Part shown: one piece after another, positions 1 to 5,366 of the stretch
Position numbering within the stretch: position 1 is the first letter of the stretch
Layout of the letters: the number at the start of each line of letters is the position of its first letter
DNA from: JBGSLA01 sp965602785
GTDB taxonomy: Bacteria > Desulfobacterota > Desulfobaccia > Desulfobaccales > 0-14-0-80-60-11
NCBI GenBank assembly: GCA_965602785.1
Contig: CBFDAH010000193.1
Location: forward strand, 1 to 5,408
DNA: 5,408 bases
Direction of reading: 5' to 3'
The notes under the pieces: model-generated
Told to the model about the DNA's origin: nothing
Seen by the model: the letters and a program-made list of their open reading frames with translations, nothing else
Database searches by the model: none
Translations under genes and position numbers: made by a program

Positions 1-10
1 GAGGGGAGTT

Positions 11-54
11 TGAGGGGAGGGCGGGGGAGCCGCGCTCCCCCGGTCCTCCCCTCA
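11..54 (-). repeat. Long two-part G/C hairpin 3' of cimA
   Basis: The ten bases at 11-20 are perfectly complementary to 45-54. Inside them a second perfect 9-bp stem (22-30 with 34-42) closes a 3-nt loop, leaving only a small internal loop between the stems. It starts 14 nt after the cimA stop, so it would form at the 3' end of the lysC-cimA mRNA and could protect it or help termination. No T-run follows on the minus strand, so it is not a classical intrinsic terminator. Its outer edge (4-16) shares a 13-nt core with the repeat after folD, which points to a dispersed palindromic element. The window starts here, so the element may continue to the left. Confidence 0.7.
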
Positions 55-67
55 ATTAAATCCGCTT

Positions 68-1717
68 CTAGCCCTTGGCCGGTTGCTCGTCCTTGAAGAG
101 CTTGTAGGTGATGCCGTCCACCAGGGCCTGCCAGGAGGCTTCGATGATGTCGTGGGAGACCCCCACCGTGCCCCAGCGGTCGTGGGCGTCCCGGGATTCG
201 ATCAAGACCCGCACCTTGGCGTCGGTGCTGCCGGAGCCGGGTAGCACCCGCACTTTGTAATCCTCCAGGCGCATTTCCGCCAGCCGGGGATAAAACCGAA
301 GCAGGGCCTTCAAGAGGGCCTTAAACAGGGCGTTGACTGGACCGTTGCCCAGGGCTGCGGTGTGGACTTCATGGAGTCCAACCTTCACCCGGATAGTGGC
401 TTCGGGCACCGGCGGCTCGTCTCCCCCGCCTTTTTCGTCTACCACTCGATAACTGAGGAGCCGGAAATACTCTTTGTGTTGGCCCAGCGCGGCCCTCAAA
501 AGCATGGCCAGGGAAGCCTCCGCGGTCTCGAAGTGATAGCCCTCGGCTTCCAATTCCTTGACTTTGCCCAGGATGGTCTGCAGGGCTTCGGAGCCGTGGG
601 GCGGAAATTCCAGGCCCAGGTCCCGGACCTGTTTCAGGCCGGATTGGACGTCCCGGTCATGAGCATCAGGCTCGAGACCCATGGCCTGGGCCTTGAGAAA
701 GATGCTGCTTCGGCCGGAAAGATCGGATATGGGAATATTGCGAACGTTGCCCACGGTTTCCGGAACAATGTGTTCGTAGGACCTGGGGCTTCGTTTCACC
801 GCGGCGGCGTGCACCCCGCCTTTATGAGCAAAGGCGCTTTTGCCCACGTACGGCTGATAGCGATTGGGATGGACATTGGCCAGTTCATAGACGAAGTGGG
901 AGAGTTCGGTGAGGCGGGCCAGACTCTCATCACTGATACAGTCCACTCCCAGCTTGAGTTTCATGGCCGGAATGATGGAACAGAGATTGGCGTTGCCGCA
1001 GCGCTCCCCAAACCCATTCATGGTGCCCTGGACCTGGACGGAACCCAATTCCACCGCGGCCAGGCTGTTGGCCACGGCCATCTCCGAGTCGTTGTGGGCA
1101 TGGATGCCCAGAGGCTCCTTAGGAAAGCGCTTTTTTACTACTTTAATGATTTTAATGAGATCTGAGGTCAGGGTGCCGCCATTGGTGTCGCAGAGCACCA
1201 GGCAATCGGCCCCTCCGGCAACGGCGGCCTCCAGGGTCTTCAGAGCGTATTCTTTATCGGCCTTAAAGCCATCAAAGAAATGCTCGGCGTCATAAAACAG
1301 TTCTTCCACCCGGGGTTTCAGGTAACCCAGGGAATGGATGATGAGTTCCAGGTTGCGTTCCAGCGTGGTCTGAAGCACGTCTTTGACGTGAAAATCCCAG
1401 GACTTGCCGAAAATGGTAACCACCGGCGTCCGGCTGATGAGGAGTTCCTGGAACACCGGATCCGACTCCGGGGGCCGGTCCTTGTGGTGGGTGCTGCCGA
1501 AGGCGGTTATCCGGGCCGGATGCAGGTTATAGTTGCGAATTTCCTCGAAAAACTCGCGGTCGGTGGGGTTGGAGCCGGGCCAACCCCCTTCGATATAATG
1601 AACCCCGAAGTGGGCCAGTTTTTGGGCAATCCGGATTTTATCGGACAGCGTCAGATTGAAATATTCCGCCTGGGTGCCGTCCCGGAGGGTCGTGTCATAA
1701 ATTTTCACCTGGCGCAT
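68..1717 (-). CDS. cimA: (R)-citramalate synthase, long form with C-terminal regulatory domain
   Basis: The 549-residue product belongs to the 2-isopropylmalate/homocitrate/citramalate synthase family. It is expected to condense pyruvate and acetyl-CoA to (R)-citramalate in the cytosol, the first step of threonine-independent isoleucine synthesis. Visible motifs are DTTLRDG at 8-14 (family catalytic Arg12 and metal-ligand Asp13), IEGGWPGSNPTD at 42-53, the metal-binding HAH at 206-208, NGFGERCGN at 234-242, and FAHKGGVHA at 297-305. A TIM barrel is therefore followed by linker subdomains (about 310-425), a Gly/Pro/acidic stretch (about 427-439) and a LeuA-type dimerisation/regulatory domain (about 440-540), where family members bind the feedback inhibitor isoleucine. 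The length matches the roughly 530-residue CimA subfamily rather than short forms. The ATG start has AGGGGG 5 nt upstream. Homocitrate or isopropylmalate synthase is the alternative, but the GGWPGSNPTD segment and lysC pairing favour CimA. Confidence 0.93.
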   Translation of the reverse strand: MRQVKIYDTTLRDGTQAEYFNLTLSDKIRIAQKLAHFGVHYIEGGWPGSNPTDREFFEEIRNYNLHPARITAFGSTHHKDRPPESDPVFQELLISRTPVVTIFGKSWDFHVKDVLQTTLERNLELIIHSLGYLKPRVEELFYDAEHFFDGFKADKEYALKTLEAAVAGGADCLVLCDTNGGTLTSDLIKIIKVVKKRFPKEPLGIHAHNDSEMAVANSLAAVELGSVQVQGTMNGFGERCGNANLCSIIPAMKLKLGVDCISDESLARLTELSHFVYELANVHPNRYQPYVGKSAFAHKGGVHAAAVKRSPRSYEHIVPETVGNVRNIPISDLSGRSSIFLKAQAMGLEPDAHDRDVQSGLKQVRDLGLEFPPHGSEALQTILGKVKELEAEGYHFETAEASLAMLLRAALGQHKEYFRLLSYRVVDEKGGGDEPPVPEATIRVKVGLHEVHTAALGNGPVNALFKALLKALLRFYPRLAEMRLEDYKVRVLPGSGSTDAKVRVLIESRDAHDRWGTVGVSHDIIEASWQALVDGITYKLFKDEQPAKG

Positions 1718-1729
1718 GGCCGCCCCCTA
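1718..1729 (-). promoter_or_regulatory. cimA ribosome-binding site overlapping lysC stop
   Basis: Read on the minus strand, the lysC stop TAG (1729-1727) lies inside the purine run AGGGGG (1728-1723), which ends 5 nt before the cimA ATG. Ribosomes finishing lysC therefore cover the cimA start signal, so translational coupling is likely. There is no room for a separate promoter in the 9-nt gap. Confidence 0.7.
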
Positions 1730-2240
1730 AGGTGTGGAGCGTTTGGGCGGCGGGTTCTCCAGCCCGAAGGCGTCGTGGAGCACCCGCACTGCCAGTTCCG
1801 TGAACTTGTCTTCAATGACGCAGGAAATCTTGATTTCCGAAGTGCTGATCATCATGATGTTGATGCCGGCCCCGGCCAGGGCGGCAAACATGTGGGAGGC
1901 GACGCCGGCGTTGTTGCGCATGCCTACTCCCACAATGGAGACTTTGGCGATGTTTTCGTCGCCCAGCACCTCCCCGGCGCCCACTTCGTGGGCCAAGGTG
2001 GTGATGAGTTCCAGGGTCTGGCGAAAATCGCCTTTGGGAACCGTGAAGGTGAGGTCGGTGATGCCGTCGATGCTGGTGTTCTGGATGATCAGATCCACCA
2101 CGATATTGGCGTCGGCCACCGGCTTGAAAAACCGCATGGCGATACCAGGGCGGTCGGGCACCCGGGTGATGCTGATCCGGGCCTCATTCCGGCTGAAGGC
2201 CACGCCGGATACCGGAATCGCTTCCATATCTTCGTCCTCC
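1727..2240 (-). other. Possible internal start in lysC for a separate ACT-domain (beta) subunit
   Basis: Within lysC the codons before Met247 read GGAGG (2240-2236) followed by 8 nt and an in-frame ATG (2227-2225), which is an ideal Shine-Dalgarno arrangement. Initiation there would give a 166-residue protein made of the two ACT domains only. Some aspartate kinases (Corynebacterium glutamicum, Bacillus subtilis, Thermus) are alpha2-beta2 enzymes whose beta subunit comes from just such an in-frame start, near residue 250 in C. glutamicum. The position here is nearly the same. Part of the GGAGG is forced by the Met-Glu-Asp codons, so chance is not excluded. Confidence 0.4.
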
Positions 2241-2965
2241 ATACACACCAGGGTGCCGGGGTGGCTGCTAAAAGTGGAGCGCACCTTGAGGGGCACCCGG
2301 TACTGTTTGGCAAAACCCACGGAGCGGATCTCCAGGACCTTGGTCCCTAAAGACGCCATCTCCAACATCTCGTCATAGGCAATCTTATCGAGGAGTCGGG
2401 CTTTCTCGGACACCCGGGGATCGGTGGTGTAGATCCCCTCCACGTCGGTGTAAATCTCGCACAGGTCGGCCTTGAGAGCCGCAGCCACGGCCACGGCGGT
2501 GGTGTCGGAGCCTCCCCGCCCCAGGGTGGTGATGTTGCCGATTTCATCCACCCCCTGGAAGCCGGCCACGGTGACGATGCGCCCTTTTTTCAACTCCTCC
2601 AGGATGCGGGCTGTATCGATGCCGATGATCCGGGCCCGGCCGTAAGCCCGGTCCGTATAGATGCAGGCCTGGTGCCCGAGCAGGCTCCTGGCGTCCACAC
2701 CCTGGGCCCTGAGGAACATACTGAACAGCGACACGGTGACCTGCTCCCCGGTGGCCAACAGCACGTCCAGCTCCCGGGGGTCGGGGGGGTCGCTCAGCTC
2801 TTTGGCCAGTTGGATGAGCCGGTCCGTTTCTCCCTGCATGGCCGAGAGGACCACCACCATCTTGTTGCCGTCCCGCCAGCCCTTCACGGCCCGGTTGGCC
2901 ACGTTGGCGATGAGGTCGGGGTTGGCCACCGAACTGCCGCCATACTTTTGCACTATGAGCGCCAC
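1727..2965 (-). CDS. lysC: Aspartate kinase (monofunctional, ACT-regulated)
   Basis: The 412-residue enzyme phosphorylates aspartate to 4-phosphoaspartate, the committed step toward lysine, methionine and threonine. The amino-acid kinase domain covers about residues 1-240, with the KYGGSSV signature at 7-13, LSAMQGETD at 40-48, LLATGEQV at 69-76, LGRGGSDTTA at 148-157 and IYTDVEGIYTTDPR at 171-184. Two ACT domains follow (about 255-330 and 340-405), with family-typical segments VPDRPGIA (269-276) and SIVGVGMRNNAGVA (343-356). There is no fused homoserine dehydrogenase. Length and layout match the class of about 410 residues seen in Bacillus LysC, Corynebacterium and Geobacter, usually inhibited by lysine and/or threonine through the ACT domains. 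The start is GTG, with GAGGT 8 nt upstream; residues from the start read directly into the family N-terminus. It is the first gene of the operon with cimA. Confidence 0.95.
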   Translation of the reverse strand: MALIVQKYGGSSVANPDLIANVANRAVKGWRDGNKMVVVLSAMQGETDRLIQLAKELSDPPDPRELDVLLATGEQVTVSLFSMFLRAQGVDARSLLGHQACIYTDRAYGRARIIGIDTARILEELKKGRIVTVAGFQGVDEIGNITTLGRGGSDTTAVAVAAALKADLCEIYTDVEGIYTTDPRVSEKARLLDKIAYDEMLEMASLGTKVLEIRSVGFAKQYRVPLKVRSTFSSHPGTLVCMEDEDMEAIPVSGVAFSRNEARISITRVPDRPGIAMRFFKPVADANIVVDLIIQNTSIDGITDLTFTVPKGDFRQTLELITTLAHEVGAGEVLGDENIAKVSIVGVGMRNNAGVASHMFAALAGAGINIMMISTSEIKISCVIEDKFTELAVRVLHDAFGLENPPPKRSTP

Positions 2966-3001
2966 AGTAATCTACCTCAAAAAGGTTAACATATTTTTAT
3001 A
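2966..3001 (-). promoter_or_regulatory. lysC start signals: ribosome-binding site and candidate -10 box
   Basis: GAGGT at 2978-2974 lies 8 nt before the GTG start, which fixes the lysC start. Further upstream on the minus strand, TATAAA (3001-2996) matches five of six bases of a sigma-70 -10 box, but no good -35 hexamer is found 16-18 nt before it. If used, transcription would start near 2989 and leave a leader of only about 25 nt, too short for a lysine riboswitch or attenuator. Confidence 0.4.
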
Positions 3002-3114
3002 GCTTATCCGAAAGAAAAAAGGAAGAGCCGGGCAGGGTTAAGTAATTCTGAGGTGTTGGCGGGGGAACATTAGTGCCTCTGTCAGCCTGGGCTACCCATG
3101 AAATGGCCAGCGGT

Positions 3115-3143
3115 GGGGGGATTAGTTGGGGTGGAGGGCGGGG
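3115..3143 (+). other. G-quadruplex-type tract in the pilZ-lysC spacer
   Basis: Four G-runs (3115-3120, 3128-3131, 3136-3138, 3140-3143) are separated by loops of 7, 4 and 1 nt, which satisfies the usual G-quadruplex pattern on the plus strand. An 8-G run follows at 3167-3174. The rest of the 257-nt spacer (2966-3222) shows no ORF with a plausible start signal, no tRNA and no recognised riboswitch. A weak 7-bp inverted repeat (3206-3212 with 3224-3230) overlaps the stop codon of the neighbouring PilZ gene but lacks a T-run. Confidence 0.45.
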
Positions 3144-3222
3144 AGAGAAAGGTATCCGGGTCCCAAGGGGGGGGCTTAGTCACGCTCCTGGCTGACTCCC
3201 TGAGGAGAAGTGCAGTTACGGC

Positions 3223-3576
3223 TCACTTCTGCGAGTTTCTGCCCAGGCGGTCCAACTCCCAGTTGGTGCTATAGAACTTCAAGCCCTGGTGAAAGCACCC
3301 CTCCCTCATAAAGACAGGCCGCATCCACACTATTTGACCGGCGAGCTCCAGCTTCGTTTCTCCGCCCGGCAGGAGGACGGTGAACCGCACCGGTAAGGCG
3401 GGACCCAGGGCGAAGGTGGTTTCCAGGCGGGCCCCCAGGGAGCTTATGTCCACCAGCCAGGAGTCGCTGGCGGGCTGGTCATTAATTTCGAGGACCGCCC
3501 AGCGCACCGGGTACCGCTGGACCCGGCGGGGCACCCGCCGTCTAGGGCTAGGAGCTTTTAACGGCATGGTCCGCAT
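3223..3576 (-). CDS. PilZ-domain protein (putative cyclic-di-GMP receptor), downstream copy
   Basis: This 117-residue protein is essentially one PilZ domain. The two-part cyclic-di-GMP site is present: RxxxR at Arg17-Arg21 and DxSxxG at Asp43-Ser45-Gly48 (DISSLG). The first 21 residues are very basic and Pro/Arg-rich, as expected for the flexible N-terminal segment that wraps round the ligand. Beta-strand-like segments follow (LPVRFTVLLP, GQIVWMRP), then a closing FYSTNWELDRL tail. No signal peptide or membrane segment is seen, so it is probably cytosolic. About 45 of some 100 aligned residues match the neighbouring PilZ protein, including the unusual WELD tail, so the two are tandem duplicates. 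The first ATG is chosen because AAAGGA lies 10 nt upstream; a second ATG three codons on is possible. Its target is not evident from context. Confidence 0.85.
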   Translation of the reverse strand: MRTMPLKAPSPRRRVPRRVQRYPVRWAVLEINDQPASDSWLVDISSLGARLETTFALGPALPVRFTVLLPGGETKLELAGQIVWMRPVFMREGCFHQGLKFYSTNWELDRLGRNSQK

Positions 3577-3724
3577 GGCATTGATATCCTTTGCTTGATG
3601 GATTTAGGGTCATCACCCGACAAATAAATGACTGGAGTTTTTTTACTCCTTCTGAGTCCCTTTGAGAAAAGGGGGGATTATTTATTATGTACAGTAAAAA
3701 ATGCCTTAGTTTAGAGAAATTACC
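3577..3724 (-). promoter_or_regulatory. AT-rich spacer between the PilZ genes: weak promoter and three small hairpins
   Basis: On the minus strand a weak sigma-70 candidate is TAAACT (3713-3708), an 18-nt spacer, then CATAAT (3689-3684). A transcript from it would carry a leader of about 100 nt containing three short perfect stems: 3658-3663 with 3668-3673 (6 bp, 4-nt loop), 3634-3638 with 3645-3649 (5 bp, A-rich loop on the minus strand) and 3607-3610 with 3615-3618 (4 bp). The first is set in a C6/G6-flanked context typical of short dispersed palindromes. None has a T-run that would make a clear terminator after the upstream PilZ gene, so the second gene may be transcribed both by read-through and by its own promoter. 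Confidence 0.3.
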
Positions 3725-4051
3725 TCACAGTTTCCCCTGGCGGGCCAACATGTCCAACTCCCAGAAAGCATTGAAAAAACGCATCCCCATACGGAAGCGT
3801 CCAGGCTTGCCGATGAGGGGTTTGATCCACATCACCTGACCGGACAGGCGAGTTTCTTTTTCTTCCATGGGGAAGCGAAACACAAATTCCACCGGCGTGC
3901 GCAGGGCCATGAACTGAGGGCTTTCCAGCTGGGCCCCCAGGGAGCTGAGGTCCACCAGATATGAGTCGGGGGCGGGCCGATTGTTGAGTTCATGGAGGGA
4001 CAGCCGCACCGGGAAGCGCCGCACTTTACGGTCTACTCTTCTTTTCATCAT
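3725..4051 (-). CDS. PilZ-domain protein (putative cyclic-di-GMP receptor), upstream copy
   Basis: This 108-residue single-domain PilZ protein carries both ligand motifs: RxxxR at Arg8-Arg12 and DxSxxG at Asp34-Ser36-Gly39 (DLSSLG). The N-terminus is strongly basic (KRRVDRKVRR, residues 3-12). The C-terminal part has GQVMWIKP and the FFNAFWELDMLAR tail shared with the downstream PilZ gene. It lacks the extra N-terminal segment of about nine residues found in its neighbour. No transport signal or membrane segment is visible. The gene begins with two consecutive ATG codons; a weak purine stretch (GAAAGAG) ends 10 nt before the first one, so either could be the start. PilZ proteins bind cyclic-di-GMP and control motility, exopolysaccharide or pilus functions; nothing nearby identifies a partner. 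Confidence 0.85.
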   Translation of the reverse strand: MMKRRVDRKVRRFPVRLSLHELNNRPAPDSYLVDLSSLGAQLESPQFMALRTPVEFVFRFPMEEKETRLSGQVMWIKPLIGKPGRFRMGMRFFNAFWELDMLARQGKL

Positions 4052-4077
4052 GACAGACCGGCTCTTTCAGCCAAGTA

Positions 4078-4096
4078 TTTCGGAGGAGTCTCGAAA
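4078..4096. repeat. Small hairpin upstream of the PilZ pair
   Basis: Bases 4078-4085 pair with 4090-4096 (7 bp with one bulged G at 4083) around a GAGT loop on the plus strand. It lies 27 nt upstream of the first PilZ gene and could be in its 5' leader or serve as an operator. No protein or riboswitch family can be assigned from it. Confidence 0.3.
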
Positions 4097-4100
4097 TGTT

Positions 4101-4129
4101 TTCTCACACCACAACAATCGGCCAATAAT
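4101..4129 (+). promoter_or_regulatory. Candidate upstream plus-strand promoter
   Basis: TTCTCA (4101-4106; four of six consensus -35 bases), a 17-nt spacer and AATAAT (4124-4129; five of six -10 bases) form a plausible sigma-70 promoter. Transcription would start near 4136 and meet the terminator-like hairpin at 4186-4218, giving an RNA of about 80 nt or an attenuated folD leader. This is based on sequence match alone. Confidence 0.3.
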
Positions 4130-4185
4130 CTGAAAAACCTTAACTGGGAAATCCTCCCTCACCGGATCGCCCGTCCGTTAGCATG

Positions 4186-4218
4186 AAAGGCGGGAAGCTG
4201 CCTTTTCCCTGCCTTTTT
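4186..4218 (+). terminator. Intrinsic terminator-like hairpin upstream of folD
   Basis: Bases 4186-4196 pair with 4205-4216 through 11 base pairs with one bulged T (4210), closing an 8-nt loop, and a run of five T ends at 4218. The G/C core is GGC-GGG against CCC-GCC. Polarity fits termination on the plus strand, yet no plus-strand protein gene lies upstream. It may end a short RNA, attenuate a longer folD leader, or insulate folD from upstream transcription. On the minus strand the same stem is followed by only three T. Confidence 0.55.
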
Positions 4219-4221
4219 CCA

Positions 4222-4251
4222 TTGACGTGAGGGAATTAATGATGGTATGTA
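4222..4251 (+). promoter_or_regulatory. Candidate folD promoter with extended -10
   Basis: TTGACG (4222-4227, five of six -35 bases) is followed after 18 nt by TATGTA (4246-4251), which is preceded by TGG as in extended -10 promoters. Transcription would begin about 4258, leaving a leader of some 35 nt before the folD ATG. It lies directly after the terminator-like hairpin. A partial dyad (4241-4256) overlaps the -10 and could be an operator, but with 12 of 16 matching positions this is weak. Confidence 0.5.
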
Positions 4252-4273
4252 TGCCATAAGCGAAAAAAATCAC

Positions 4274-4283
4274 AAGGAAGGAG
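4274..4283 (+). promoter_or_regulatory. folD ribosome-binding site
   Basis: AAGGAAGGAG ends 8 nt before the ATG at 4292. This strong site decides the folD start against the in-frame ATG at 4247, which has no comparable site and lies within the candidate -10 region. Confidence 0.85.
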
Positions 4284-4291
4284 ACCCCCCA

Positions 4292-5194
4292 ATGGCTGCC
4301 ACACTGATCAGAGGGGCCGAAGTTGCAGGTCAGATTAGAGAAGAGCTGAAAAAAGATGTAGATGAGCTCAAAGCTAAACACAATATCCAGCCCGGCCTGG
4401 TTACCATCCTGGTGGGCGAAGACCCTGCCTCGGTGAGCTATGTCACCGCCAAGCAGAGGACCGCCCATGAACTGGATTTTTATTCCATCCAGGACAACCA
4501 GCCCCCGGACCTTTCAGAGGCGGACCTCCTGGCCCTCATCGACAAGTACAATAAGGACCCCAAGCTCCACGGCATCCTGGTGCAGCTACCCCTGCCCAAG
4601 CACATTGACTCCAACAAAGTGCTCTATGCCCTCGACCCCAACAAGGACGTGGATGCTTTCCATCCGGTGAACGTGGGCCGCATTCTCATCGGCACCTATG
4701 CCTTCCTGCCTTGCACCCCGGCGGGCTGCCAGGAACTCATATCACGCGGCTACGGCGACCCCAAAGGCAAGGAAGTGGTGGTGGTGGGCCGCAGCAACAT
4801 CGTGGGCAAACCCATGGTGGCCATCATGCTCCAGAAAAAAGCCGGCGCCAACGCCACCGTTACCTGCGTGCACACCGGCACCCCCCAGGAGAAGATCATC
4901 GAACACTGCCAGCGGGCCGACATCCTCATCGCGGCCGCCGGCGTGCCCAAGTACATCCAGGCCGACTGGATTAAACCCGGCGCCTGTATCATCGACGTGG
5001 GCGTCAACCGTATCGGCATCAGCGAAAAGACCGGTAAGGCCATCCTGGCCGGCGACGTGGACTTCGAAAATGCCTTGGGTGTGGCCGGCTATATCACCCC
5101 GGTGCCGGGCGGCGTGGGCCCCATGACCATCACCATGCTCATGAAAAACACCGTCATGGCCGCCAAAGTGGGCGCCGGCTTGATTAAGATTTAG
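4292..5194 (+). CDS. folD: Bifunctional 5,10-methylenetetrahydrofolate dehydrogenase / methenyltetrahydrofolate cyclohydrolase
   Basis: The 300-residue cytosolic enzyme interconverts 5,10-methylene-, 5,10-methenyl- and 10-formyl-tetrahydrofolate, normally with NADP(H). Active-site residues fall at the same numbers as in E. coli FolD: Tyr50 and Lys54 (YVTAK), Gln98 (GILVQLPLP, 94-102) and Asp121 (DPNKDVDAFHPVN, 115-127). The Rossmann cofactor loop is GRSNIVGKP at 166-174, and the C-terminal signature PGGVGPMT is at 272-279. Length is that of the family, with no truncation. The first 30 codons are visibly more AT-rich than the rest. It stands alone, divergent from the PilZ genes and followed by palindromic repeats. 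One-carbon folates serve purine, formyl-methionyl-tRNA and methionine synthesis; in acetogens and many sulfate reducers FolD also acts in the methyl branch of the Wood-Ljungdahl pathway, which this window alone cannot show. Confidence 0.97.
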   Translation: MAATLIRGAEVAGQIREELKKDVDELKAKHNIQPGLVTILVGEDPASVSYVTAKQRTAHELDFYSIQDNQPPDLSEADLLALIDKYNKDPKLHGILVQLPLPKHIDSNKVLYALDPNKDVDAFHPVNVGRILIGTYAFLPCTPAGCQELISRGYGDPKGKEVVVVGRSNIVGKPMVAIMLQKKAGANATVTCVHTGTPQEKIIEHCQRADILIAAAGVPKYIQADWIKPGACIIDVGVNRIGISEKTGKAILAGDVDFENALGVAGYITPVPGGVGPMTITMLMKNTVMAAKVGAGLIKI

Positions 5195-5204
5195 GTTGGA
5201 TGAT

Positions 5205-5278
5205 TTTGGGGGAGGGGGGTTCCCACGGGCTGGAAGCCCGTGCTACCGGGGTCGCAGACCCCATCCCCCTCCCTCAAA
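5205..5278 (+). repeat. Three-stem palindromic element 3' of folD
   Basis: An outer stem of 14 positions (5205-5218 with 5265-5278, one G-T pair) encloses two perfect hairpins: 5224-5231 with 5235-5242 (8 bp, 3-nt loop) and 5248-5253 with 5257-5262 (6 bp, 3-nt loop). The whole would fold as a three-way junction. It begins 11 nt after the folD stop. Its distal edge (5271-5283) shares 13 identical bases with the edge of the hairpin after cimA, read in the same direction relative to the gene. It could protect the mRNA 3' end; it lacks the T-run of an intrinsic terminator. Multi-copy status cannot be shown from one window. Confidence 0.65.
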
Positions 5279-5286
5279 CTCCCTCC

Positions 5287-5366
5287 CCCAACCCCTTAAG
5301 GGAATTTAAAGGCCGGTGGACCCGGGGCTTGCCCCGCCTTCACCGGCCTTATGTATGCGGGTTGGG
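5287..5366 (+). repeat. Nested palindrome downstream of folD
   Basis: A perfect 10-bp stem (5309-5318 with 5341-5350) encloses a second perfect 5-bp stem (5323-5327 with 5332-5336) around a CTTG loop. Further out, 5287-5294 is complementary to 5359-5366 (8 bp), so the whole block can fold on itself. It follows the three-stem element directly. No coding potential with a start signal is seen across 5195-5408. Confidence 0.6.

Noticed and set aside
362..1165. A 267-codon open frame on the plus strand inside cimA
   Set aside because: It is antisense to conserved cimA motifs and has no ribosome-binding site; it is a shadow frame.
1280..2350. A 356-codon open frame on the plus strand across the lysC-cimA junction
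   Set aside because: It runs antisense to two well-identified genes, its translation matches no family I know, and long antisense frames are common in high-GC coding DNA.
2966..3222. A lysine riboswitch ahead of lysC
   Set aside because: I see none of the conserved core elements on the minus strand, and the candidate promoter would leave too short a leader.
4110..4130. A sigma-54 promoter (TTGGCC ... TTGTGG on the minus strand) for the PilZ gene
   Set aside because: The GG-to-G spacing is 9 instead of 10 and the -12 element has GT instead of GC.
4247..4291. An upstream in-frame ATG adding 15 residues to FolD
   Set aside because: The start at 4292 has a strong ribosome-binding site and gives active-site numbering identical to E. 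coli FolD; the added residues are unlike family N-termini and overlap the candidate promoter.
4178..4468. A 96-codon minus-strand frame overlapping the folD start
   Set aside because: It covers the folD promoter and conserved 5' coding sequence on the opposite strand, with no start signal or recognisable product.
5224..5262. A CRISPR array or tRNA suggested by closely packed repeats and a cloverleaf-like fold
   Set aside because: The stems differ in sequence, there are no regularly spaced direct repeats, and there is no T-loop or acceptor CCA pattern.
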